Assembly: GCA_003049465.1 (NCBI GenBank)
Contig: PYSS01000079.1
Coordinates: forward strand, 848-64,847
DNA from: Magnaporthiopsis rhizophila
Taxonomy: Eukaryota; Ascomycota; Sordariomycetes; Magnaporthales; Magnaporthaceae
Direction of reading: 5' to 3'
DNA length: 64,000 bases
Part shown: positions 35,107 through 44,891 of the stretch, in pieces
Position numbering within the stretch: the stretch's first letter is position 1
Layout: the number at the start of each line of letters is the position of its first letter
The notes under the pieces: model-generated
What the model was told of the DNA's origin: nothing
Databases searched by the model: none
The model's input: only the letters and a program-made list of their open reading frames with translations
Position numbers and translations under genes: made by a program

Positions 35107-37394
35107 ATGTCTAGTCCTGCCATGGCCACAGACCCTCCTGGGCCCTCCAGTCCTGGTGAACCCAGCCCGTTCCCCGGCCCGTCGGTTCCTCCCGACTCCA
35201 CAGCGGCTGCCATCACACCACCTGGGAGCGGGACAGCAGCAACACCGCAATCCCTCCAAGTGCCAGGCCACCCAGTAGCTGGAAGTGCCACCACCACCGT
35301 AAATCCTTGGTCCGGGGGAACGGGCATCTCGTGGGCCAATGGGTAGGATTGCAGTTGCCTGCCAATCTCGGTCCTCCCGTGCGCACGGCTTCATGCCAAA
35401 CTTACACTGATGCTTCGCCTTCAGGTCCTGGACGACGCTTCACAAGTCAGATGTCACTGTCGATCGGATCATACAAAATGCGGTTCGCAACCAGTTTCCG
35501 ATGTCATTCGTTGCCGCCTGGCAAGAAAGATGGACACCTCGTACCTAACAATATGCTACATAGAGGATTCCGGTTCCCGGCACCGCCGCATTCCAACATG
35601 AAGGCGGTCGACTAGATGTTTTGTACGTACGACCATTGCGAGCAAGGATCTGAAGGGACATCACAAGCCCCTCTCCGCCTCCGCCTCCGCCTCCTTTTCT
35701 ATTTTGTTGCGGCATCAATACATCTAGTCTGATATCCCGGATTATCACCAGCTTCCTCGACAGCGTCAAGACTCTGTCCACGGGTAACGTAGTCCCCGGC
35801 ACAGGCGAGAGCCTCAAGAAGTGCATATCCGACACGTATGCGATTCCCGAGTTCTTCTGGTCCCACGCGGGATACGAAGCCAATGGCTTTTTCACTGCTT
35901 CCCAGCCAGACGAAAGTTCCGGCCACCCGAAATCATGCCACGGTAATTTCTGACGCCAAATCCCTTTGCTGTTCTGCTGCTAGCTTTACCACTGATGCGT
36001 CCGCCCAAAACACAAACCAGCCTCCATCAGCCGTTTCCTCATGAAGCAGATGGCCCCAAACAGTGACGGGAAGGACTACGCTTATCACTGGCACTATCTG
36101 GCGTTTGCCACATACTGGTACCCTTCGCAAGAGGGTACCGTGCAGGTGGTGCTTTGCTTCGACCTACCGCGGATGAACAGTGGGACGAGGAGAAACTACG
36201 GGGTCGAGCTTATAAAGGCGTTCAAAGCCCCAGACGCGACGCGGTGGAGGACTTGTCCCTTCGCAGTCTACTCCACAATCGCCTCCGTCGTTACGAGGAA
36301 CTTTGACGATGCACTTTGGACGTTCCAAGGTCCTGTGCGCAAGTTCGAGAAGGCAAGTGGTCCCTTTCCAGAAAAGGAGGAACGAAACCATCAAGTGACG
36401 GCGGCCATCGACACCATGAACCTTCTCTCATGCCTTGTGGCGGATCACTTATCGCTGACCCCGGGGTGTTTCCCTCGTCCTTTACAGTTCAGGACTCGTC
36501 AACAAGAACAAGCGATGGACAGGTTTACAAAAATGCACGAGCTCTCGAGACACGTCATCCACACCATGGAAACCCTCCAGGTCACGGCGAGGACGCTAGC
36601 GTCCATCAGAAATCATCACACCCGTTGCCGCAAGGCCCACGAAGCCGAAGCAGGCCGCAGCAACACCGACGACAACGCCAGCAACAACAATGCGATGCAT
36701 GGGCAGGAGTGCAAAGAGAACGAAGGCATCCCCGAGATGCTCTTTTACCAAGAATTTATAGAGAACCTCCGTCTCCGCGCTGGCGCGTTCAACGAAAGGA
36801 TGGGAAACGAAATCCTCCTGGTGAGAACAGGGCCAAGCCTTTCGTTTTTGCTCTCAGAGTTACTAAACTGCGTTCTTTCTTTGGGCGCAGTCATTCCACC
36901 TCTCTTCAGCAGACGACAACATCACCGCCAAAAAAATTCTCCAGGATGGCCACAACGACGGCCGGGAGCTGACCCAACTCGTCTCTACCGCGACATTGCT
37001 GTTCCTCCCGGGCACGTTTGTATCGGTAAGCCAAGAAAAGGAAGAGAGAAGGCCATTTTCAAATCACCCTTCAAATCACACTGACTGGCATGCTTACTCT
37101 ACCTTTTGTTGCGCGCGACTCCACTAGGGTTTCTTCGGCATGAACTTCTTCGGCACCGACGGCCTGGGCGACTGGCACAGAGTATGGATATTCTTCGTCG
37201 TCGCGGTGCCCCTCACCGTGGGCGCCTTCCTCATCCGGCATTTTTACCAGAAAAAGATGCGCGAGGACAACGATGAGCTGCTAGTCCGTGATGTAGAGGG
37301 CGCTCCCGGGATCATGGGTGGCTTGAGGCGCTTGTCCAACCGATGGGGACAAGGGGCCCAGCAAGAAAAGCGGCGGAAACGGCAACTTCCTTAG
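35107..37394 (+). CDS. CorA-like Mg2+ transporter-family protein (5' part unresolved)
   Basis: The C-terminal exons are firm: 35728-35942, 36021-36820, 36891-37025 and 37128-37394. They encode the FFWSHAGYEANGFF segment, ISRFLMKQMAP, a long helical stalk (QFRTRQQEQAMDRF, HTMETLQVTARTLASI) and TM1 with LVSTATLLFLPGTFVS. The exon junction then leads into GFFGMNFF, the GMN signature of CorA channels, and TM2 WIFFVVAVPLTVGAFLI follows. The 5' part is a proline/serine-rich exon (35107-35342, MSSPAMATD) and an exon from 35425 (SWTTLHKSDVTVDRI). That exon meets an in-frame TAA at 35546 beside a 23-nt intron-like block, so its link to 35728 is not established. A 51-nt in-phase intron candidate lies at 36437-36487. 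The family transports Mg2+ or related divalent ions, but many fungal members are uncharacterised. Confidence 0.75.
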
Positions 37395-38243
37395 GCCGGC
37401 GACAGCCAGACGGCTACCAGTGGCGGTGGTGCCTGATGGCAGCTTGGACTTCCGACGCTTCTTGCCGAACGTGCAAAAGCGGCAGGACCCCCAGGCCAGG
37501 AATGCGCCGAGGGAACGGCAGCAGTGAGCGGACGGTCGTTCGTGCGTCTGGAATTGGGCAAGTTGTTGGCAGCGGTGTTGCCCACAGAAGGGCCGAGGAC
37601 GGCGTGGAGAAGAACGCTGCTGATGCGGTTGGCTATCAGAAAACACGAGGGCCGGCAAGCGAGTGAAGAGGAGCCAGGCGGGACACGAGGTCAAGACCAC
37701 TTGACGGAATATGATCTGTTCGGTATGAGCGCTGATAGCTATCTCTAATTTCATGTTCTTCCTTTCCGTTCCTTTGTGTTCTTCTTCGTTTGTTTTCCTT
37801 TTTTTCTTCCTTATTCTTTTTTTTTTCTTTTTTTTCTGTATCGAGTGGACCAGCGGTAGGCGGCAAGCGCCACGCGTCCACGCGTCAGTTGAACTTCATC
37901 CACGAATATCTCCGCAGTGCGCCATTGTAGGGACTAAAGCCTTCCCTTCTAAAAGCAGGATCGAGGTAAGACGGTCGGAAGGTCGAAGCGATGTTGGCCG
38001 TTGATTGTCCCTAAGCATCACTGAGCGGGGTGAGCAGAGGTGACGCAATGCTGACTAACCCGATTGGGACATCATGTTCACGGAAGACTACATCACGAGC
38101 ATCTACTCCACGTTCCAATCCAACTCAGTACTAACCGTCCACGTCCACCGTCCACCGTCCGCCGTCCACCGCCCGCCGTCGCGGTAGCTCTTACCCCTCG
38201 GCCAGCCTTGTATAAGCCGACGACACAGCCCGCATCTCGTACG
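37395..38243. other. Intergenic; T-rich tract
   Basis: No gene is supported. A T-rich block lies near 37750-37840. Tandem GTCCACC/CGTCCACC motifs lie near 38135-38170, just upstream of the MTP18 start, and probably belong to its leader. Confidence 0.5.
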
Positions 38244-39160
38244 ATGTTCTGGTCCAGGGGCCCTGACAAACCCCCTGACAAGTCAGATCCCGCATCGACG
38301 TCCAAAGCAGCAGACGCAGGCAAAGATGCCGCCCGCAAGACGCCGTTCGACCCCGACAAACTCCCCGAGAGGCACAAGCTCTCGCCGTCGCTGCAGAAGA
38401 TTGTAGATAAGGCCGAAAAGGATGACAACTTTTACGACCAGCTCGTGGACGGCTAGTACGGAAGACACACGGCCCTGGCCCGGCTTCTTCGCCCCCTGAG
38501 ATCCAGGCTAACATCCTGATTGGATTATTGGATTCGTCCCGCAGTGCCCCGGACTCGACCGACTCTAACATTCGCTACGCCGGATATGCCGCCCGCCTGC
38601 GCACGATAATGCTCTCAGCCCACCGCTACGTCGCCTACACATCAGACATTGGCGAGTCCTTCCGGCCCGTGGCACACCCCTACATCGTGAAAGCGGCCTA
38701 CGGCGTGTCCTGGCTCTACATCCTCGGCGACGTGTCGCACGAGGGCTACAAGGCATACTGGCACAACCAGCGCACGCGCAATCCGCAAATCGCCCTGACC
38801 GCCCGCCAGCAGCGTATCCTCGGCTCCGACGCGACCACCCCGAAAGCCTCCGATCTGAAGCCAGGGACCGTCACGCCGCTCGAGGACTACCGCACCGTCA
38901 TGGCCCAGCGCGCAATCTTCCAGAGCCTCGCGAGCATGGGCCTACCCGCCTTCACCATACACAGCGTGGTCAGATATTCGGGCAAGGCCATGAAGAACCT
39001 CAAGAACAAGACCATCAGGACCTGGGGCCCCATCGGGCTGGGACTATCCGTTGTGCCCTTCCTCCCAGCCCTTTTCGATCACCCGGTCGAGAATGCGGTC
39101 GAGTGGAGCTTTCACAAGGGCTTCGAGACCTTGGGCGGTCATAAGTACGTTAGATCGTGA
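38244..39160 (+). CDS. MTP18: MTP18-family mitochondrial fission process protein
   Basis: Two exons (38244-38455 and 38545-39160) join in phase 2 as LVDG-YAPDSTDSNIRYAGYA, 275 residues. The start MFWSRGPDK opens a polar region. The core has IRYAGYAARLRTIM, RYVAYTSDIGESFRP and the conserved YGVSWLYILGDVSHEGYKAYW, then FQSLASMGLPAFTIHSVVRYSG and IGLGLSVVPFLPALFDHPVENAVEW. This matches the mitochondrial 18-kDa protein family (human MTFP1/MTP18), integral proteins of the inner membrane that promote fission. It lies near another mitochondrial division gene, MDV1, at 44.9 kb. Confidence 0.92.
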
Positions 39161-39722
39161 TACCCACTTCCAACCCGCTTTGGTGGTGGCACACGGCATC
39201 CCTGCTCTGCTACGATTTCATGCTGATTATCTCCAATACTATAGGAGCGTTGGAGATGCGCCCGCAACCGGCAGAGAAAGTAAACTCAGCAAGCCTCCCA
39301 AGGAGAAGGAGTTGTAATGGCGGCGTCGGTGCACGCATTGACCGCGGCAGGATGGTGAGAGCTATGTATATATGATACCCGCAACTCTGTTGACGATTTT
39401 ATCTCGCTGCTTGCGCCTGGCCTTTTATGTCCATGTTTAAACCCTTGTAGAGTGTGGGTTAGCAACCCATGCCGCATGTCTTCCTCGGACAACTTTGCTC
39501 ATTGAATAACAAGTTTCGCATGCTCAAACATGGAATGATAATGTTATTTGATCTAAGCCAAAAACTCCCTCAGATGCAATGGCTATGCTTCTATCTACTC
39601 TGTTATATATAACCCGGAAATCAGGGCAAGGCTGATGCGTGTAGATATTTGATATATAAAAAAAACAGGCATAGGAAATAGGGGGAAAGTATTAGCACAA
39701 AAATAGAGTCGAGATGAAACGA
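39161..39722. other. AT-rich 3' flank between convergent MTP18 and CUZ1-like genes
   Basis: AT-rich DNA with TATATA stretches (39600-39665) that probably contains polyadenylation signals for both genes. No gene is supported. Confidence 0.5.
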
Positions 39723-40721
39723 TCATAGCTCTATCAGGCTTGGCGGCGGGCCGACCCCTCGGAGGAGCACAATGGTGTTGCCACTGACAAGCGACTGGCC
39801 AATCTTCTCGTTGAACTCGAGAATACGCCCGCCCTCGACGTGGAAGACGCGCAGCTTGTCCTCCTCGGCAGATGAGCTGTTGTTAACGTTCTCCACCTGC
39901 AGGCTCCTGGCGGCGGCGTCCAGGACGCGGCCGACGACCCAGTCCTTGCTGTAGAAGAACTGGCCCTTGGACAGCTTGGCGACGGTGGTCTCGGCCTCGG
40001 CCTCGACGTAGAGGTACAGGCGCTTCTCGGGCGCCAGCTTCTCGTCGCCCTTTGCCGTCTTCTTGAGGTTGCTGACGGCGACGGCGCGCTGGGCTGCGCT
40101 CGAGGGCTTCGGTTTCGGCAGCGCCCGGCCCGCCTGCTCCTTCTTGGCGGCGCCCCAGGCGCGCAGACGGCTGAGGGCCGACTTGGCCTTTGAGGCCGCA
40201 GCGTCTAGTTGTACCTGCACCTGGGCGGCGGGGCGGGCGCCCAGGGGGGTCAGGTTCTTGCAGTCGTGGTCCTCCTTGAGCCGGTGCTTGAGGCAGTAGT
40301 CGCGGTTGCAGTTGGCGCAGTGCACGCCGGGGACCAGGCCCGTGCCGACGACCGTCTTGCACGCCGGCGACGCGCACGGCTTCTGCGTCACGCTGTCGCG
40401 CAGCATGCGGCCCTCGCCCGCTGAGGGGCGGGAAAGCTGCGCCTGTCGTCGCCGCTCGGCCCAGGCGCCCTCGTTGGCGCACTTGTGCGCCGTCTCGGTG
40501 CGGTGGTCGAGGCAGAAGGTCTTGCGGCACGACTGGCAGAGGAAAGGGAGGAAGTCGAGCTGGTTGCAGTACTCGGCCTCGCAGTGGTGCCCGATCAGCT
40601 CGACGTCGGCCATGGAAGAGCCGCCGCCGCCGCCGCCGCCTCTGCTGTCGTGGGCCATTTCGACGTATGAGGTGTCTTCGCTCGAGGCGCGCGTGTTCGA
40701 TTGGGATGATGAGCCGGCCAT
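39723..40721 (-). CDS. CUZ1: CUZ1-like AN1 zinc-finger / ubiquitin-like protein
   Basis: An intronless 332-residue frame. A glycine/serine-rich leader precedes MADVELIGHHC, so the true start may be that internal ATG at 40613. The first AN1 finger runs HHCEAEYC to CRKTFCLDHRTETAHKC. The second runs KPCASPACK to CNRDYCLKHRLKEDHDC. A basic linker (KKEQAGRALPKPKP) and a C-terminal ubiquitin-like part (LYLYVEAEAETTVAKL to NTIVLLRGVGPP) follow. This order is that of yeast Cuz1 (human ZFAND1), which brings Cdc48/p97 and proteasomes together during arsenite and proteotoxic stress. A zinc role is inferred from the cysteine/histidine spacing. Confidence 0.9.
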   Translation of the reverse strand: MAGSSSQSNTRASSEDTSYVEMAHDSRGGGGGGGSSMADVELIGHHCEAEYCNQLDFLPFLCQSCRKTFCLDHRTETAHKCANEGAWAERRRQAQLSRPSAGEGRMLRDSVTQKPCASPACKTVVGTGLVPGVHCANCNRDYCLKHRLKEDHDCKNLTPLGARPAAQVQVQLDAAASKAKSALSRLRAWGAAKKEQAGRALPKPKPSSAAQRAVAVSNLKKTAKGDEKLAPEKRLYLYVEAEAETTVAKLSKGQFFYSKDWVVGRVLDAAARSLQVENVNNSSSAEEDKLRVFHVEGGRILEFNEKIGQSLVSGNTIVLLRGVGPPPSLIEL

Positions 40722-41760
40722 CTTGGCGTGGTTTCCGGCCGAGGGCGCGATCGGGGCTTTATAAGGGGTTTTGTGGGAGGGGTTTCGTAGGGAAACACAC
40801 GCGTGCTATTTCCGGGTGGCGGTAAACTGTTGCTCGTTGTGTCTCGTTGGAGGCGTTCCGTGAAGGTGGTTGAAGGTGCTGCGGCAGGACTCAGGCAGCC
40901 ATTTGGATGTCGTGGTCTCCCGCGGCGTCCGCGTCTCGGCTTCTTCAGGGTCTCCAGGTTGCAATCCACACGTAAGGCTGATGCGTCACTGTGGCGCCTG
41001 GAACTTAGCGTCGCAGGGGCTAATATTAGCTTAAAACGGCCCCTGGCTCCCACACTAATCCCTGGATTTATCTCGAACCGTCTCGATGTCCGCTTTGATC
41101 TTTGATTTCTCAGCTCTGGCTGGCGAGGCTGTCCATCACGCGCGCTTAGAAACAAGCGATTGCTACAATCCCTTCAGTATTAGCGCCGCTTCACCCGAGG
41201 ATTCATTCATCAGCATCTTCCCTCCGAGGTTCGTCTTGGCAGATCGAGTCATTGACATGGATGGTTAAATCTTTTGTCCAATCCTCCATCTAGATGTATA
41301 TACGGTATATAATATACCTTGTATATTTACACACCTTTAAGTATTATAACCGCTTGACGGACTGCAACCAGTGAAAAAGGGAACAATTGTCGCGACACAA
41401 TGAGGAGGTTACGTATCCCTTATAGTTCGTCCAACGTAGGACTGCACCCTAAACGGACGGCAGTTCCACTGGAGATGCTCACCGGACTATACCTCCTGAA
41501 AAATATCAGGCTTCAACGATGAGGGTTCCAATGGGGTTGGCCCGCACGCGCCAGCTATAAAAGCGGTCCTACGTCAGACGGGATCGGTACCGAGGGGCGG
41601 GGGCGGGGCGCTAGATGTGGGAGCGAACCGGCACAGATTTCATTGGGCGGCAGTCGGCGGAGCTTCCAGTTTGCGCCGTCGCAGAAAAAAAAAAGAGTCG
41701 AAAGTTTGCGATGCAAGCACACCCATAGACAAACCTCCGATCTCAGTCCACAGATACACA
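40722..41760. promoter_or_regulatory. Divergent promoter of CUZ1-like gene and BCP1
   Basis: Both genes read outward from this gap. It contains an AT-rich TATATA block near 41290-41345. No coding structure is supported; the 41086-41268 frame has no recognisable content. Confidence 0.45.
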
Positions 41761-42770
41761 ATGGCGAAGAAACGCGCAAGAGAAGCCGACGGCCAACCGG
41801 CAGAGAAGAGGAAACCTGACAAAATGGATGAGGCTAGCGAAGACGACGGTGTAAATACGCGACACAATCTCTCTCTCTCTCTCTCAAAAACAAGGAGGAA
41901 TCGCACGATGATGGCGGTCTTAGGGCTCGTGGTCGCTAACGCCCGGAAAACACGCGCATTGCCTAGGATTTCGACGTCGTAAACGTTGAGTTCGAGTGGT
42001 TCAACTTCGACCCGGAAATCGACTTCCACGGGGTCAAGGCCCTGCTGCGCCAGCTCTTCGACGTCGACTCGCAGCTGTTCGACTCCTCGGCCCTGGCCGA
42101 CCTGATTCTGGCCCAGCACACCATCGGCTCGACCGTCAAGGTCGATGGCAAGGAGACGGACGCGTACGCCTTCCTGACGGTGCTCAACCTGCACGAGCAC
42201 AGGGAAAAGCCGGCCGTGGCCGCGCTCGACAGGTACATTGGCGAAAAGGCGCAGCAGGCCAGCAGCAAGGCCCTGGCCGCGACGGTGCCCGACCTCCTGC
42301 CCAGCGGCGGCCCCGATGGCGGCAACAAGCACGCCCTCGGCTTGGTGCTGGCGGACCGGCTGATCAACATGCCGTCCGAGATCGTGCCGCCCATGTACAG
42401 GCTGCTGGTGGACGAGATCGAGGCGGCGGTGGAGGACAAGGAGCCGTACGAGTTCTCGCACTACCTCATCATATCCAAGACGTACACCGAGGTCGAGTCG
42501 AACCTGGAGATGGAGACCGAGCGCAAAAAGAAAAAGGCCAAGGAGGAGGCTCCTTTTTTCTACTTCCACGCCGAGGACGAGGTGCTCCAGAAGCACGCCC
42601 TGGCATACGGGAGCTTTCCCTACTCGCGGGCGGACGAGGCCGTGGCGGACAGCAAGAGGGCGTTCCAGGAGATGGGGGTCAAGTCGCAAGGACACATGAT
42701 CCTGATCGAGGCGGCAAAGTTCGAGGGGGCAGTCAAGGCCATCGGCGATTACTTGAGCCCGCCTTCGTGA
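41761..42770 (+). CDS. BCP1: BCP1 (BCCIP-family ribosomal-protein chaperone/export factor)
   Basis: Two exons (41761-41850 and 41967-42770) give 297 residues. The N-terminus is basic and NLS-like ([18 protein letters not shown]). The core begins [22 protein letters not shown] and continues [57 protein letters not shown] and [15 protein letters not shown], ending [13 protein letters not shown]. It matches yeast Bcp1 and human BCCIP, nuclear chaperones for ribosomal protein Rpl23 needed for nuclear export of Mss4. The single intron contains a CT dinucleotide run (41867-41886). A 392-codon antisense frame covers the gene and is a shadow. Confidence 0.95.
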
Positions 42771-42866
42771 GCGTGAGCCACAAGCATCACGAAAAGAAGA
42801 CTTTGGTGAATGGTACAAGTTTATTCTACACCCATAAGCGCGGGGACTAAAACATGTGATCTATCC

Positions 42867-42890
42867 TTTTTTTTTTTTTTTTTTTTTTTT
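42867..42890. repeat. Homopolymer T tract (24 nt) between convergent genes
   Basis: A run of 24 T lies between the stops of BCP1 (plus) and chorismate mutase (minus), which are only 209 bases apart. It lies in the 3' untranslated regions of one or both. Confidence 0.9.
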
Positions 42891-42979
42891 GGGTCTTCTC
42901 TCTTCTTTCCCTCACTGTCAGGAATTGCTTTGCTTCCCAGCGACTGCCCACGCGCCCAAGCCCTGATCGCTGGAGCATT

Positions 42980-43906
42980 TCACTCCAGCAGCCTCTGCAT
43001 GAGGTATTCGACCTCAACCTCTTTGGTCAGAGGAATGACAAAGTCCTTGTACATGGCGACGACGGAGTCGACGTTGATTTTGTTGGGCACATCGCTCTTC
43101 GGGGTGCTGGGATCCCTGCCATAGGTTTCGGCCTTGAGCCTGAGCCGCTCGAGAACCTGCTTCTCGACGGCCTCGTTCGTGATGGCGCGGCCGATGCCGT
43201 CCCGGTCGCTGGCCTTGATGAGGGCTGTGAACCTGTCCTTCTCCGTAACGAACTTGGACTCGGCCACAAACTTGCCATAGTGGATCCTCCGCGACAGCGC
43301 CTGCAGACAACTAATGTCCTCGGTGGCCGTGGAGCCGTAGTTTTCCTGCTGGGGGCCCCTGTCATCGTGGCCGAAATCGGAGCAGACGGCGGGCAGGAAC
43401 TTCTCGGTGTAGAACTCCTTGATCTTTTGGTTGACGGTGACGTTGTTGGGGTGCAGGATCTTGGGGTAGTCCAGCGGCGGCAGTATCGGCTTCTGGAGCG
43501 CGCCCGGGAAGAAGGGATACTCGTCGGGCGACTCGTAGCGGCGGATGCGCGACTGCAGGGCCTCCTGCTCGCGGAGCACCCAGTCCATGAAGCTCAGGGT
43601 GCTGTTGGGGATCTGGACTGCCCCGGCCACGTAGATGTTGCGGTTGAGCGGGAACTGCACCCGCTCGATGAGGTGGAAGGTGATGGTGTCCTCCAGTCGG
43701 CTGCAGAGGAAGATGTGTGAGCACAGGCAGGTAAATTCGTCGGCAGTCTCGGAGGCACACAGCTCTAGGTAGATAGGTACTTACATGAGCTGGAACCGGA
43801 TCTGGTTAAGATCCAATGCCGAGCTGGTGTTTGACCGATCGATCAAGGAGTCCATCGCGACAGCGGAGAGGGCTAATAGGACGGCTGTTAGAATATGTCT
43901 GAACAT
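42980..43906 (-). CDS. ARO7: Chorismate mutase, with optional signal-peptide-like N-terminus
   Basis: Two minus-strand exons (first exon to 43785, second 43700-42980) encode an AroQ-type allosteric chorismate mutase. Seen are [72 protein letters not shown], and [31 protein letters not shown]. It converts chorismate to prephenate for phenylalanine and tyrosine synthesis. The usual cytosolic start is MDSLIDRS at 43855 (263 residues). An in-frame ATG at 43906 adds 17 residues, [17 protein letters not shown], an almost ideal signal peptide with an A-V-A cleavage site (280 residues). Both ATGs have G at -3. Which is used cannot be settled from sequence; dual products are possible. Confidence 0.95.
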
Positions 43907-44891
43907 GGCTGTGGTCAGGCCGCAATGGGGCCAAGACATCGCAAATCTGGAGCCTATGGGTTCAAAGGCTAACCTCGGACCCAGCGATCGAAAACGGAGG
44001 GAGCTGGGGGGGTTTAAACAAAGGTCGGTTTAAAGTACCTTTGACAGATTAATTTCCGCGTAGATCATATATAATGCTGTCCCGTAAGCCTGTGCCTGTC
44101 CGGATGAGTCAGGACTTTGTGAGTACCATGGATCGCGAGACTTTTTTTTTTCTTCTTTATTTTCCCTGGCAGCTCGCCCGACGAGAGAGGAGGCATCATG
44201 GTCGAATCAGGGGCTCAGGAGATGCCCGGGGGAATGGGCCAAATATATAGCCTATTACGAGTAAGCCCGCCTTGCAAGTTCGTGATTACTTCTCGACCTC
44301 TTTTTATTCTTGCCCAGGCATCATCCATGACGATTTGAGTTTTCTCTTTGGCTGTGGTCACGAATAGTGCTCCTTATTAACGATTGCCATTCTGCCTTTT
44401 TACTTTGCAACAGGCCAGGACGAAAGTTTTCGGATGCATGATGCCCAGCTGCATGTTGCGATCAGGCTTTTAGGTTTAGGCTCGCCTCCAGGCCGCATTT
44501 CAACACTGGATGGACTTCTGCTACCAGCGCCAGGGTTGAGGTTCCTCTGGTGGCGTACAATACCAAATTCCGCAAGCGCACACTGGCAAGCATTCCCCAC
44601 CGAGTCCACATCCACGGCTAGACGGAGCCAATCACGTCTGCCGAGGCAGCTCGACTGCGTCAATTCAGGTGGGAGAAAGCTGCATGGAGGGCGGAGCTCA
44701 TGGTGGGAAATATTCGAGCAAGGCAGCCTGCTCCTTGCCTTGTCTTTTTTTTTTTTCTTTTTTTTTTCTGTCCGCCCTCATGCGCAACATTTTGATCCCC
44801 CGCGGCAGCCCACCAATTGCCTTTAGCACCGCGGCTCCCTTGTTGCGCCGTGCGCGGTCTGGAGCACTGACTGCACCCGCTGCTCCTTCCC
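43907..44891. promoter_or_regulatory. Divergent promoter of chorismate mutase and MDV1
   Basis: The gap holds the promoters of both genes. T-rich tracts near 44142-44160 and 44745-44768 precede MDV1 and are typical of fungal leaders. No gene is supported. Confidence 0.5.

Noticed and set aside
41640..42818. 392-codon minus-strand open frame
   Set aside because: Antisense to BCP1, whose exons, splice sites and conserved sequence are clear. The frame is a by-product of GC-rich codon use.
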